From: Microbacteriaceae bacterium UBA4731
Lineage (GTDB): Bacteria; Actinomycetota; Actinomycetes; Actinomycetales; Microbacteriaceae
Length of the DNA: 24,327 nt
Assembly: GCA_002404115.1 (NCBI GenBank)
Contig: DHJB01000010.1
Coordinates: forward strand, 1-24,327
Direction: 5' to 3'
The notes below the pieces were generated by a model. That model saw only the letters and a program-made list of their open reading frames with translations. It did not search any database and was not told where the DNA came from. Below, one piece after another: positions 1-8,205 of this stretch (position 1 is its first letter; each line of letters starts with the position of its first letter). The position numbers and the translations under genes are program-made.

Positions 1-1
1 G

Positions 2-1237
2 TTAGTCGAGCTGCGGGTTGTACCCGGCCGCGCGGAGCACGTCGACGACGTGCTGGCGATGCTCAGGGCCTCGTGTCTCGACGCTGATGTCCAGTTCCAC
101 CTCGCTGATCTGCAGCCCAGCGCCGTGACGTGTGTGCAGCACCTCGATGACATTCGCGTGCGCCTCGGCAAGCAGTTCGGAGATGCGGGCAAGCTGGCCG
201 GGGCGGTCGGGCAGCATGATCCGAAGCGTGAGGTATCGGCCGGATGCCGAGAGCCCGTGGCTGATCACGCGCTGCATGAGCAGCGGGTCGATGTTGCCGC
301 CGGAGAGGATCGCGACCGTCGGCCCCGTCGCCGTGACCTTGCCGGACAGGATGGCCGCGACCGCGACGGCGCCGGCCGGTTCGACCACAAGCTTGGCGCG
401 TTCGAGCAGCATGAGCAGGGCGCGGGCCGTGTCGTCCTCGCTGACGGTGACGATCTCGTCGACGACGTCGCGGACGATCTCGAAGTTCAGCAGGCCCGGC
501 TTGGCCACGGCGATGCCGTCGGCGATGGTCGGCGTGATGGTGACCTCGATGGCCTCGCCGGCCTCGAGCGAGGGTGGGTAGGCCGCCGCGTTCGCCGCCT
601 GCACGCCGATGACGCGGATGTGGCGCCCCTCACGTGCCGCGCGCTGCTTGAGCGCGCTGGCGACGCCGGAGATGAGCCCGCCGCCGCCGATTGGAACCAC
701 CACGGTGTCGAGGTCGGGGACCTGGTCGAGGATCTCCAGGCCCAGCGTGCCCTGCCCGGCCACGATGTCCGGGTGGTCGAACGGCGGGATCAGGATGGCG
801 CCGGTCTCGGCGGCGTATGCGGCCGCGGCCACGAGCGGCTCGGCCACGGTGTGGCCGCGGAGGATGACGTCGGCGCCGTAGTCCCGCGTCGCCTGGAGCT
901 TGGGCAGGGCCACGCCGACGGGCATGAAGATGGTGGCCTTGATGCCGAGCTGCCTGGCCGCGTAGGCGACACCCTGCGCGTGGTTGCCCGCTGAGGCCGC
1001 CACGACCCCGTGGGACTTCTCCTCATCGGTGAGCTTGGAGAGCCGGTTGTAGGCGCCGCGGATCTTGTAGGAGCCGGTGCGCTGCAGGTTCTCGCACTTG
1101 AGGTACACGGGCGCGCCGAGGATGGCGGCCAGGTAACCGGAGGTCTCCATCGGGGTGACCTTGGTGACGCGGGCGACAACCTCTCGCGCGGCCTGGAAGT
1201 CGGCCAGGCTGGGCCCGGCCAGGGTGACATCAGTCAT
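2..1237 (-). CDS. ilvA: Threonine ammonia-lyase (threonine dehydratase) with C-terminal ACT domain
   Basis: This 411-residue PLP enzyme deaminates L-threonine to 2-oxobutanoate, the first step towards isoleucine, or serves threonine catabolism. The PLP lysine is K58 in the motif GSYKIRGAYN. A Gly-rich phosphate-binding loop (IGGGGLISG) lies near residue 185. After the catalytic domain, residues from about 334 form a single ACT-like domain that begins YLTLRIMLPDRPGQLA. Classic biosynthetic IlvA of E. coli has a longer paired regulatory domain, so this is the shorter form common in Actinobacteria, and whether isoleucine inhibits it cannot be read from sequence. The ATG start has GGAGG upstream and overlaps the end of the AI-2E gene by 8 nt, so the two are probably co-translated. 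The stop codon TAA lies at the window edge. Confidence 0.93.
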   Translation of the reverse strand: MTDVTLAGPSLADFQAAREVVARVTKVTPMETSGYLAAILGAPVYLKCENLQRTGSYKIRGAYNRLSKLTDEEKSHGVVAASAGNHAQGVAYAARQLGIKATIFMPVGVALPKLQATRDYGADVILRGHTVAEPLVAAAAYAAETGAILIPPFDHPDIVAGQGTLGLEILDQVPDLDTVVVPIGGGGLISGVASALKQRAAREGRHIRVIGVQAANAAAYPPSLEAGEAIEVTITPTIADGIAVAKPGLLNFEIVRDVVDEIVTVSEDDTARALLMLLERAKLVVEPAGAVAVAAILSGKVTATGPTVAILSGGNIDPLLMQRVISHGLSASGRYLTLRIMLPDRPGQLARISELLAEAHANVIEVLHTRHGAGLQISEVELDISVETRGPEHRQHVVDVLRAAGYNPQLD

Positions 1238-2408
1238 TGGGGGTACCCTCCGTTCCGCGGAATCCTGGTCGGCGCTGGGGTACGGTCTGCCACAGCGGGG
1301 AACCGATGACCGGGCCCTTCGGAGGCGGAACCGCGCGCCACGAGCCGCCCTGGATGTAGCTGGTCATCACGTTGAGCACCGCGGCCATCGGCACCGCGAA
1401 GAGTGCCCCTGGAATGCCGGCGAGCAGCGACCCTGCGCCGACGGCGAGGACGACGGCGAGCGGGTGCACCTTGACCGCGGTTCCCATGATGAGCGGCTGC
1501 AGCACATGCCCCTCGACCTGCTGCACCAGCAGCACGACGCCGAGCATGGCGAGGGCATTGACAGGGCCGTTGAAGAGGAGGGCGATGACCACGGCGACGA
1601 TCCCGGTAGCCACCGCACCGACGATCGGGATGAACGATCCGAGGAAGACCAGGATCCCGATCGGGATAGCCATGGGCACCCCGAGCAGCGCGGCCCCCAC
1701 GCCGATGCCGATGGCGTCGATCGAGGCCACGAGGATCTGCACCTTCGCGAAGTTGCCCAGGGTCGTCCAGCCGGCGGTGCCTGCCCCGTCGACGGCGGCG
1801 CGGGCGCGGCTGGGGAAGATCCGGACGATCCAGGCCCAGATTCCCTTCCCGTCGATCAGGATGAACAGCAGGCTGAACAGGGTGAGCAGGAGGCCCGTCA
1901 GCAGGTGCCCGAGCGAGGACCCCAGGGACAGTGCGCCGGTGACGAAGACCTGGCTATCGGCCTGGATGGCCTTGGTCGACGCGTCCAGGTAGCCGTTGAG
2001 CTGGGTCTCCGTGAGGTGCAGCGGCGACGCCAGCAGCATGGCCTTCAGGCTCGCGATGGATGCCTCAAACTTCGTGCTCAGGCTGGCGGACCCGCTGGCG
2101 ATCTGGGTGGCGGCGAGCGTGATCAGGCCGGCGACGATCGCCAGGGTACCCACGAGGGCGAGCGCAATGGCGAGTCCCTTCGGCCAGCGGTGGCGGACCA
2201 GGAACGAGACGAAGGGCACCAGCAGCGCCGAGACGAGCACGGCAACGAGGAGCGGGATGACGATGAGCCGCAGCTGGATGATGAGGAAGATGAAGACAGC
2301 GACCGCCCCCGCGACGGCCAGCAGGCGCCACGACCAGGCGCCGGCGAGCCGGATCCCGGGAGGAATGTTCTCATCGACCCCGTTGGGAACGGGCCCACGG
2401 GCGCGCAT
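1230..2408 (-). CDS. AI-2E family transporter (PF01594-type membrane protein)
   Basis: A polytopic membrane protein of 392 residues from the ATG at 2408. The first membrane segment follows the motif AWSWRLLAVAGA. Several more hydrophobic segments follow, and the C-terminal half has the family's Gly/Pro-rich stretches (GSFIPIVGA, LLVQQVEGHVLQP). The family was named for TqsA, an AI-2 exporter, but members also move ions or other solutes, so the substrate is unknown. Start choice: a GGAGGG ribosome site lies 6 nt before the ATG at 2408. An upstream GTG at 2462 overlaps the stop of the ABC ATPase as GTGA and would add 18 residues, but it has no visible ribosome site. The gene lies between the ABC importer and ilvA and overlaps ilvA by 8 nt. 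Confidence 0.85.
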   Translation of the reverse strand: MRARGPVPNGVDENIPPGIRLAGAWSWRLLAVAGAVAVFIFLIIQLRLIVIPLLVAVLVSALLVPFVSFLVRHRWPKGLAIALALVGTLAIVAGLITLAATQIASGSASLSTKFEASIASLKAMLLASPLHLTETQLNGYLDASTKAIQADSQVFVTGALSLGSSLGHLLTGLLLTLFSLLFILIDGKGIWAWIVRIFPSRARAAVDGAGTAGWTTLGNFAKVQILVASIDAIGIGVGAALLGVPMAIPIGILVFLGSFIPIVGAVATGIVAVVIALLFNGPVNALAMLGVVLLVQQVEGHVLQPLIMGTAVKVHPLAVVLAVGAGSLLAGIPGALFAVPMAAVLNVMTSYIQGGSWRAVPPPKGPVIGSPLWQTVPQRRPGFRGTEGTPND

Positions 2409-2414
2409 TGTGCG

Positions 2415-2420
2415 CCCTCC
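2415..2420 (-). promoter_or_regulatory. Ribosome binding site GGAGGG deciding the AI-2E gene start
   Basis: GGAGGG on the minus strand lies 6 nt before the ATG at 2408. It favours this start over the GTG at 2462, which has only stop/start overlap (GTGA) in its favour. Confidence 0.6.
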
Positions 2421-2458
2421 GAATAGTCCGCCCCAGCCTGTCCTACCCGTAGATTCCG

Positions 2459-3526
2459 TCACGCAACCAGTCTAGGACTGGACTCGACCGACACAGGCGC
2501 ACCCGTGAAGCTCAGGTGCACTTGCTCGCCGACGGCGGGTTTCAGGCGCACGCTGTGCTGGGTGAACAGGATCGTGCCGTCGTCCAGGCGCACACCGGTG
2601 CGCCTGAGCGACCCGAGGAAGCTGGAAGTGGTGACCACGCCCGCAACCCCTTCGGCCGCGAACTCGACGTCCTCCGGGCGCAGGAAGACCCGCACCTCCC
2701 CGTCGGCGTGGGACGGATCGACCAGGGGTAGTGCGGTTCCGTAGACCTCGACGAAGCCGTTCCGCACGACGCCGGGGATGCGATTGCTCAGGCCCACGAA
2801 ATCGGCGACGAACGGCGAAGCCGGCCGGGCGTAGAGGTCCTCCGGCGTGCCGACCTGCTCGATGTTGCCGACTCGCATGACCGCAACCCGGTCGGCCACG
2901 GCCAGCGCCTCGTCCTGGTCGTGGGTGACGAAAAGGGTGGTGATGCCCAGGTCGGTCTGGATCCGCCGGATCTCCTCACGTAACTGCACGCGCACCTTGG
3001 CGTCCAGGGCAGAGAGGGGCTCGTCGAGCAGCAGCACGCGCGGCTCCGTGACGAGGGCCCTGGCGAGCGCCACGCGCTGCTGCTGCCCCCCGGAGAGCTG
3101 GTGGGCATACCGGTTGTAGTAGCCGTCGAGTTCGACCAGGGCCAGCGCCGCCTGCGCGCGGCTCCGACGCTCCTCCGCATTCACCTTGCGCATCCGCAGA
3201 CCGAACTCCACGTTTTCCCCGGCGCTGAGGTGGGGAAACAACGAGTAGGCCTGGAACACCATCCCCATGTCCCGCTTGCTGGTCGGCAGCCCGGAGACGT
3301 CGGCGCCGTTGATCGTGATGGTGCCCGCATCCGTCGTTTCGAGTCCGGCGAGCACCCGGAGGGCCGTGGTTTTGCCGCTGCCGCTCGGGCCGAGCAGCGC
3401 CACGAATTCCCCGGCCCGCAGGGTGAGGTCGAAGCCGGACAGCGCGCGCTGCCCGGCGAATTCCTTGACAACGCCGCGGAATTCGACGACAGTGCCGCCA
3501 CGGACGGTGGCTCGTGGCTGGGTCAT
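2459..3526 (-). CDS. ABC importer ATP-binding protein (PotA/FbpC type)
   Basis: A 355-residue ATPase that powers the importer encoded upstream. Walker A is GPSGSGKTT (46-54), the Q-loop lies in MVFQAYSLFP, the signature is LSGGQQQR (144-151), Walker B is LLLDEP and the switch His is H202 in VTHDQDEA. The part after about residue 240 is a TOBE-like regulatory domain, typical of the spermidine/putrescine, ferric iron and 2-aminoethylphosphonate importers rather than of exporters. It starts with ATG overlapping the permease stop as ATGA, and AAAGG lies upstream. Which solute is moved cannot be told from the ATPase. Confidence 0.93.
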   Translation of the reverse strand: MTQPRATVRGGTVVEFRGVVKEFAGQRALSGFDLTLRAGEFVALLGPSGSGKTTALRVLAGLETTDAGTITINGADVSGLPTSKRDMGMVFQAYSLFPHLSAGENVEFGLRMRKVNAEERRSRAQAALALVELDGYYNRYAHQLSGGQQQRVALARALVTEPRVLLLDEPLSALDAKVRVQLREEIRRIQTDLGITTLFVTHDQDEALAVADRVAVMRVGNIEQVGTPEDLYARPASPFVADFVGLSNRIPGVVRNGFVEVYGTALPLVDPSHADGEVRVFLRPEDVEFAAEGVAGVVTTSSFLGSLRRTGVRLDDGTILFTQHSVRLKPAVGEQVHLSFTGAPVSVESSPRLVA

Positions 3527-4374
3527 GACAAACCTTTCGAGATGGCACGACGCCTCGGCGTGCGCGGGCGACCAGCGCCGAGCCGGCCGATGACGAGGAG
3601 CAGCAGGAACGCGAAGATGAGGGCCAGCAGCGACAGGATGACGGCCGTGTACGGGTCGTTCTTGCTCACGACCACGAGCGCCGTCTGCAGGTTGATCCGG
3701 TTGAGCAGGGAAGCGATGGTGAACTCGCCGAGCACGACCGCGACCGAGATGAACGCCCCGGCGAGGATGCCGCGGCGCAGGTTCGGCAGCAGCACCCGCA
3801 GCAGCACGGTCCCCCAGCCGGCCCCGAGGGTGCGGGCGGCCTCGCTCATCGTGCGCACGTCGACGGCATCCAGGTTGGACTGGATCGCCCGGTAGGCGTA
3901 AGGAAGCACGGTGATGCCATAGGCGAACGCCAGGGTCCAGACGCCGCTGCCGAACAGCCGGGCGACCACCGAGTAGACCGGGGCCAGGCCCACAACGAGA
4001 ACGATCGCCGGGATGCTGATGGGCAGGATGCAGATGATTTCGAGCATCCGGCGCAGCCTGGGGAACCGCAGGTGCACGAGGACCATCGTGGGAACGAGCA
4101 ACAGGAGCACGATCACGACCGTGCCGATCGCCAACGCGACCGAGTTGCCGAGGGCCACGAGCACGGGTCGGTACTGGCCGGTGAAACCGCTCTGGAACAG
4201 GGTGAGCCAGCGCGAGAAATCGTAGCCGCCCTTGAGCCCCTTGCGCAGGGTGAACTCGACCATGGCGACAATCGGAACGGCGAAGACCAAGCCGATCACA
4301 CCGAGGATGAGGGCCCGGATGCCGCGAGAGGGCGCGTGCGCCACCCCGCCGGTCATGCGGAGACCGCCGCTCAC
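3523..4374 (-). CDS. ABC importer permease, second subunit (PotC-like)
   Basis: An inner-membrane permease of 283 residues from the GTG at 4374, with about six hydrophobic segments. The cytoplasmic EAA loop that docks the ATPase is clear (MSEAARTLGAGWGTVLLRVL, near residue 180). The GTG at 4374 overlaps the stop of the first permease as GTGA and has GAGG 8 nt upstream. A GTG at 4383 is also open but has no spaced ribosome site. The gene couples on to the ATPase by an ATGA overlap. Together with the neighbouring permease it should form the heterodimeric channel. Confidence 0.9.
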   Translation of the reverse strand: MSGGLRMTGGVAHAPSRGIRALILGVIGLVFAVPIVAMVEFTLRKGLKGGYDFSRWLTLFQSGFTGQYRPVLVALGNSVALAIGTVVIVLLLLVPTMVLVHLRFPRLRRMLEIICILPISIPAIVLVVGLAPVYSVVARLFGSGVWTLAFAYGITVLPYAYRAIQSNLDAVDVRTMSEAARTLGAGWGTVLLRVLLPNLRRGILAGAFISVAVVLGEFTIASLLNRINLQTALVVVSKNDPYTAVILSLLALIFAFLLLLVIGRLGAGRPRTPRRRAISKGLS

Positions 4375-5273
4375 TGCTGCCACCTCGCGGCCCGGGACTG
4401 CAGCGCCGAGTAGCCCAGCATGACGACAGCCATGACCAGGATCATCCCGAGCGCGAGCGCCCCGGCCAGGTTTTCCCGCCCCAGCAGGGTCTCACTGGTG
4501 AGCGCCGCACGGATCTGCAGCGGCACGATCTGCGAGCCCTGGCTGATCAGCGCGGCGGCTGTTGCATACGACGAGAACGCGTTCGCGAACAGCAGCAGCA
4601 GGCTGCCGAAGAAGGACGGCGCCAGGACGGGGAAAGCGATGCGCAGCCAGTAGCTGGCCGCCGTTCCGCCGAGCGTCGCATTGGCCTCGGCCCAGGCGGG
4701 TTTCAGCGACTCGAGCGCCGGCATGAACGTGATGACCATGAGCGGAACCTGGAAGTACAGGTAGGGCAGGATCAGGCCGGGCATCGCGTAGATCCAGACA
4801 CCGTTCTCGAAGATGTCGAGCCCGATGACGTTCCGCAGGAAGAGCGTCACCATGCCCTGGATGCCGATTGTCGCGACGAACGCGAAGGCAAGCATGACGC
4901 CGCCGAACTGGGCGAGAACCCCGCTCAGCGAATCGACCGTGGAGCGCAACGGCCCGTCGGGCCGGGCGCCGAGCAGCGCGTAACAGACCAGGGCGCCGAT
5001 GACCGCACCGACCACGGCGGTCAGCGCCGACAGCCAGAACGAGTTGAAGAACGTGGTGAGCACGACCGGGCTGCCCAGGGCCGCCACCGTATCGAGTGTG
5101 AAGGCACCCGACTTGGTGAAGAAGCCGGTAGCGACGGCGATGAGGGTGGGCACGGCAAGGAACAGCAGCACGTAAACCGCGAACGGCAGCAGCCCCCAGG
5201 CCGCTGCCGTTCCACGGGTTCTACTGGACAGCGGCGGCCCACTTCTCGCTGAGCAGCTTCGCGGCCGCTTCAC
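4371..5273 (-). CDS. ABC importer permease, first subunit (PotB-like)
   Basis: A 300-residue inner-membrane permease with about six hydrophobic segments, the first near residues 26-50. The EAA-type loop reads AEANATLGGTAASYWLRIAF, at about 195-214. The only clear start is a GTG at 5273, which lies inside the binding-protein gene and gives an unusually long 53-nt overlap. The first 25 residues (Arg/Ser/Pro-rich) look unlike a normal permease N-terminus, so the true start could be a rare codon nearer the first membrane helix, such as the CTG after the PP pair. No strong ribosome site is visible at 5273. Confidence 0.88.
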   Translation of the reverse strand: MKRPRSCSARSGPPLSSRTRGTAAAWGLLPFAVYVLLFLAVPTLIAVATGFFTKSGAFTLDTVAALGSPVVLTTFFNSFWLSALTAVVGAVIGALVCYALLGARPDGPLRSTVDSLSGVLAQFGGVMLAFAFVATIGIQGMVTLFLRNVIGLDIFENGVWIYAMPGLILPYLYFQVPLMVITFMPALESLKPAWAEANATLGGTAASYWLRIAFPVLAPSFFGSLLLLFANAFSSYATAAALISQGSQIVPLQIRAALTSETLLGRENLAGALALGMILVMAVVMLGYSALQSRAARWQQ

Positions 5274-6351
5274 TCTGCTTGCCGGTCGGCACGACCGTCT
5301 TCTCCGGAGCCGCCGGGAGGGCGTCGAACAGTGCCTTGTCGATGGTGCCGGCCGTGGCCATCGCCTCGGCGCGTACGGGGCGGGCGCCGCCGGCGAGCCA
5401 CAGGTTCTGCGCCTCGTCGCTGTAGAGGAATTCCTCCCACAGCCGGGCGGCGGCCGGGTGCGGCGCCTCCTTGTTGATGGCCTGGTTGTAATAGCCGGCG
5501 TAGCCGGTGCCGGGGAAGACCACGACCTTCCACTTGCGCTGGCCCTTGAGGCTCTTGCCGTAGCCGACGTTGAGGTAGTCCCAGTCCATCACGACGGGCG
5601 TCTCCCCAGACGCGATCGTGGCGGGGGTGGGGTCGACCTTGAGGAAGTTGCCCGCCTTGTTGAGCTTCTGGAAAAAGTCGATGCCCGGCTGGAAGTCGTC
5701 AACGGTTCCGTTGCTCTGCACGGTGGCCATGCCCACGGCGGCGAAGGCGGCACCGGCCTGGGTCGGGTCGCCGTTGATGGCCACCTTGCCCTTGTACGTG
5801 GAACCGAGGAGGTCACTGAGCTGGGTGGGCGCCGGGACCGCGCCGGGGTCGTACCCGACGGCCATGTATCCGCCGTAGTCGCCGGTGTAGAGGCCGGTCG
5901 ATTCCTTGAGCGCGCCCGGGACGTCGGCCCAGGTCGACACCTTGTACGGCGCGAAGTTATCGGTGCTCGTGAGCGCGACTGCCAGGCCGAGGTCGAAAAC
6001 GTCCGGCGCGGTGTCCTGGCCCTTGAGGTTGTCGGCCGCCTGGATTTCCTCGGCGCTCGAACCGTCAGGAGATGCCTCGGTGAGGGTGATGTCCGGGTAC
6101 TTCTCGGTGAACTTGGCCAGGATGGCGCCGTAGTTGGCCCAGTCGTGCGGCAGCGCGATGACGTTGAGCGCGCCTTCGGCCTTGGCCGCTGCCTCCAGCT
6201 TGGCCAGGTCGCCGAACGCGGTCAGGCTCGTCGCGGTGGCGGCGTCGACCCCGCCTTTTGCGGGCGTCTTCTCCGCGGTGCAGCCAGAGAGGGTCAGAGC
6301 GAGAGCAGTCGCGGCAGCAAGTCCGGCGATCATGGTGCGCTTTGTGAACAC
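5221..6351 (-). CDS. ABC importer substrate-binding lipoprotein (spermidine/putrescine or iron/phosphonate type)
   Basis: A 376-residue extracellular solute-binding protein. The N-terminus MFTKRTMIAG, a hydrophobic core and a lipobox ending LSGC (Cys24) mark a lipoprotein anchored outside the membrane. The rest is a periplasmic-binding-protein type 2 fold of normal length. The phrases EGALNVIALPHDWANYG and VVMDWDYLNVGY recall the polyamine/2-aminoethylphosphonate/Fe(III) binding protein group, but I cannot name the ligand. The GTG start at 6351 is chosen because GGAGG lies 4 nt upstream and the signal peptide begins there. The open frame runs on to 6606 without support. It is the first gene of its operon. 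A TAGACT (-10-like) hexamer at 6429-6434 on the minus strand is a possible promoter element, with no good -35. Confidence 0.9.
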   Translation of the reverse strand: MFTKRTMIAGLAAATALALTLSGCTAEKTPAKGGVDAATATSLTAFGDLAKLEAAAKAEGALNVIALPHDWANYGAILAKFTEKYPDITLTEASPDGSSAEEIQAADNLKGQDTAPDVFDLGLAVALTSTDNFAPYKVSTWADVPGALKESTGLYTGDYGGYMAVGYDPGAVPAPTQLSDLLGSTYKGKVAINGDPTQAGAAFAAVGMATVQSNGTVDDFQPGIDFFQKLNKAGNFLKVDPTPATIASGETPVVMDWDYLNVGYGKSLKGQRKWKVVVFPGTGYAGYYNQAINKEAPHPAAARLWEEFLYSDEAQNLWLAGGARPVRAEAMATAGTIDKALFDALPAAPEKTVVPTGKQSEAAAKLLSEKWAAAVQ

Positions 6352-6355
6352 GTGT

Positions 6356-6360
6356 CCTCC
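6356..6360 (-). promoter_or_regulatory. Ribosome binding site GGAGG deciding the binding-protein start
   Basis: GGAGG on the minus strand lies 4 nt before the GTG at 6351, which opens directly into a lipoprotein signal peptide. Confidence 0.6.
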
Positions 6361-6504
6361 GTTGTGACCAGCCATCGGCCGTTCGAGCCATACCGCGAAC
6401 AGTTGAATGCCTTTGTGCTGATGAGGGCAGTCTAGGGACGAGATCCACGCCGCGGAAGCATCTGCCTGAACGAATCGTGAATGTCCGCTGTCGGTTGTCC
6501 CCGC

Positions 6505-6510
6505 TAAGGT
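6505..6510 (+). promoter_or_regulatory. Possible -10 element (TAAGGT) of the YcaQ-like gene
   Basis: TAAGGT fits the actinobacterial TANNNT -10 pattern and ends 7 nt before the ATG at 6518, so transcription could begin at or next to the start codon (leaderless). No convincing -35 is seen. The AAGG inside the hexamer could instead be a ribosome site. Confidence 0.3.
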
Positions 6511-6517
6511 CGAAGCG

Positions 6518-7720
6518 ATGGCACAGACAGTCTCCCCCGCGCTCGCCCGCCGCATCGCCCTGGCGGCGCAGGGCTTTGGCCGTCCGTCGGGCGTGACGCC
6601 CGGCATCCGTCAGCTCGATGCGCTCGTGAACCGCCTGGGCCTGCTCCAGATCGACTCGGTCAACGTGTTCGAGCGCAGCCACTACCTGCCGGCGTTCAGC
6701 CGCCTGGGCGTCTACGACAAGGCGCAGCTCGACCGGCTGACCTCCGGCAGCGATTCGCGGTTCACCGAGTACTGGGCGCACGAGGCGTCGTTCCTGCCCC
6801 TCGACACGTGGCCGCTGTTCGGGTGGCGAATGCAGGCCTACCGCGACCAGACGGCGCGAACTCCTGACGCCTGGGCGCACGAGAACCAGCCGATGCTCGA
6901 CTGGCTGCTCGCGGAGCTCGCCGAGAACGGGCCCATGCGAGCCAGCGCCATCGAGCACGACGCCAACAAGCGAAGCGGTCCCTGGTGGGGCTGGTCCGAC
7001 GTGAAGACCGGGCTCGAGACGCTGTTCAGGTGGGGCGACGTGGTGAGCGCCGGCCGGGAGCGCTTCGAGCGGGTCTACGGCCTGCCGGAGCAGGTGTTCC
7101 CGCGGGAGCTGCTCGGGCGCCACGTCGGCCGCCACGACGCGCACCGCGAGCTGGTCAGCCGCTCGGCGCGCGCGCACGGCATCGGCACGGCGAAGGACTT
7201 CGCCGACTATTTCCGGCTGAAGACCGCGCCGACCCTCACCGCCATCCGCGATCTGGAAGAATCTGGCGAGCTGATCCCGGTCGAGGTGCCGGGCTGGGCG
7301 CGCGGCGGGAAACCGGCTGCCGCCTGGCTGCACCGCGACGCGCGGCTGCCCCGCAGCATGGACGCGGCTGCCGTGCTCTCGCCGTTCGATCCGGTCGTCT
7401 GGGAGCGGGCGCGCGCCCTGCGCCTGTTCGGGTTCCACTACCGGATCGAGATCTACACCCCCGAGCCCAAACGGGTGTTCGGCTACTACTCGCTGCCGGT
7501 CCTGCTCGGCGACACGATCGTCGGCCGGGTCGACCTGAAGAACGACCGCCAGGCCGGCGTGCTGCGTGTGCAGGCTGCGTGGACGGAGGGGGGCGCGCCG
7601 GCCGACACGGCCGAGCGCCTCGCGTCCGTGCTGCGTGAGGCGGCCAGGTGGCAGGGGCTCGACGCGATCGAGGTCGTGCCGCGAGGAACTCTCGCGGCCG
7701 GGCTGGCCGCTGAAATCTGA
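6518..7720 (+). CDS. YcaQ/AlkX-like DNA glycosylase (winged-helix HTH_42 family)
   Basis: A 400-residue protein of the COG3214 family, whose studied members are E. coli YcaQ (AlkX) and Streptomyces AlkZ. These remove bulky or crosslinked alkylated bases, including interstrand crosslinks made by mustards and azinomycin. The segment LGLLQIDSVNV carries Q44-I45-D46, matching the Q-hydrophobic-D catalytic motif of the YcaQ branch. The self-resistance AlkZ branch has Q-hydrophobic-Q. Other family landmarks are RSHYLPAFSRLG and YWAHEASFLP, where many members have WxHxAxxLP. It stands alone on the plus strand and its stop directly abuts the stop of the converging SRPBCC gene. This context suggests general DNA repair rather than a toxin-resistance cassette. 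Confidence 0.88.
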   Translation: MAQTVSPALARRIALAAQGFGRPSGVTPGIRQLDALVNRLGLLQIDSVNVFERSHYLPAFSRLGVYDKAQLDRLTSGSDSRFTEYWAHEASFLPLDTWPLFGWRMQAYRDQTARTPDAWAHENQPMLDWLLAELAENGPMRASAIEHDANKRSGPWWGWSDVKTGLETLFRWGDVVSAGRERFERVYGLPEQVFPRELLGRHVGRHDAHRELVSRSARAHGIGTAKDFADYFRLKTAPTLTAIRDLEESGELIPVEVPGWARGGKPAAAWLHRDARLPRSMDAAAVLSPFDPVVWERARALRLFGFHYRIEIYTPEPKRVFGYYSLPVLLGDTIVGRVDLKNDRQAGVLRVQAAWTEGGAPADTAERLASVLREAARWQGLDAIEVVPRGTLAAGLAAEI

Positions 7721-8170
7721 CTACCGGCCGGTGCTTGTCGAGTCTCGCTCGGCGATCGCCTTCACGCCCGCCACGAGGCTGTCCCACATCCCCTTCGAGT
7801 GCTCGGCTTCTTCGGCACTCGCGTTGTTGTCCTGCGAGAGCGTCAGCTCTGTCGTACCAGCCGTGCCCTCCAGCGTCCACGTGAGCGTGTGGTAATTCTC
7901 GGGCACATCGTCCTGACCGCTCAACGCGCTGAAATGCGAGTTCACCAGCCGCCGCCCGGGTTCGAACTCGAGGATCACGCCCTTGTCCTCGTAGTCCTTG
8001 CCTTTCCACACGCCGCGCCACACGATGGGGGTTCCGACGGTCCAATCGGTGACGACATCCGTGCCGAACATGAACTCTTTGATCGCGTCAGGATCGGTGA
8101 GCACGGACCACACGCGACCCGTTGGCGCATCGATCGTGATCGTCGAGGTCGCGGCATAATTCCCAGTCAT
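7721..8170 (-). CDS. SRPBCC (START/Bet v1-like, AHSA1-type) domain protein
   Basis: A 149-residue single-domain protein. The opening ATSTITIDAPTGRVWSVLTDPDAI is the usual first strand and helix of the SRPBCC fold, a hydrophobic-cavity fold that binds lipids or other ligands. The middle (VWRGVWKGKDYEDKGVILEFEPGRRL) fits the AHSA1/COG3832 group. Exact function is not predictable. ATG start with AAGGAA 4 nt upstream. It lies 35 nt downstream of htpX on the same strand and is probably co-transcribed. Its stop codon (CTA on the plus strand) follows immediately after the TGA of the converging glycosylase gene, leaving no room for a terminator between them. Confidence 0.85.
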   Translation of the reverse strand: MTGNYAATSTITIDAPTGRVWSVLTDPDAIKEFMFGTDVVTDWTVGTPIVWRGVWKGKDYEDKGVILEFEPGRRLVNSHFSALSGQDDVPENYHTLTWTLEGTAGTTELTLSQDNNASAEEAEHSKGMWDSLVAGVKAIAERDSTSTGR

Positions 8171-8205
8171 TGCGTTCCTTTTCTGCGATCAGATCGGGGC
8201 TTGCG

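Noticed and set aside
50..994. Long plus-strand open frame opposite ilvA
   Set aside because: It is an antisense shadow in GC-rich DNA. The product is Arg/Asp/His-rich and matches no family, while ilvA on the other strand is unmistakable.
2467..2481. 6-bp inverted repeat CCAGTC-TAG-GACTGG at the end of the ABC ATPase gene
   Set aside because: Too short and mostly within coding sequence. There is no T run, so it is not a convincing terminator or operator.
5221..6351. Naming the importer as spermidine/putrescine or ferric iron specific
   Set aside because: Binding-protein wording fits several clusters and no ligand-binding residues could be tied to one solute.
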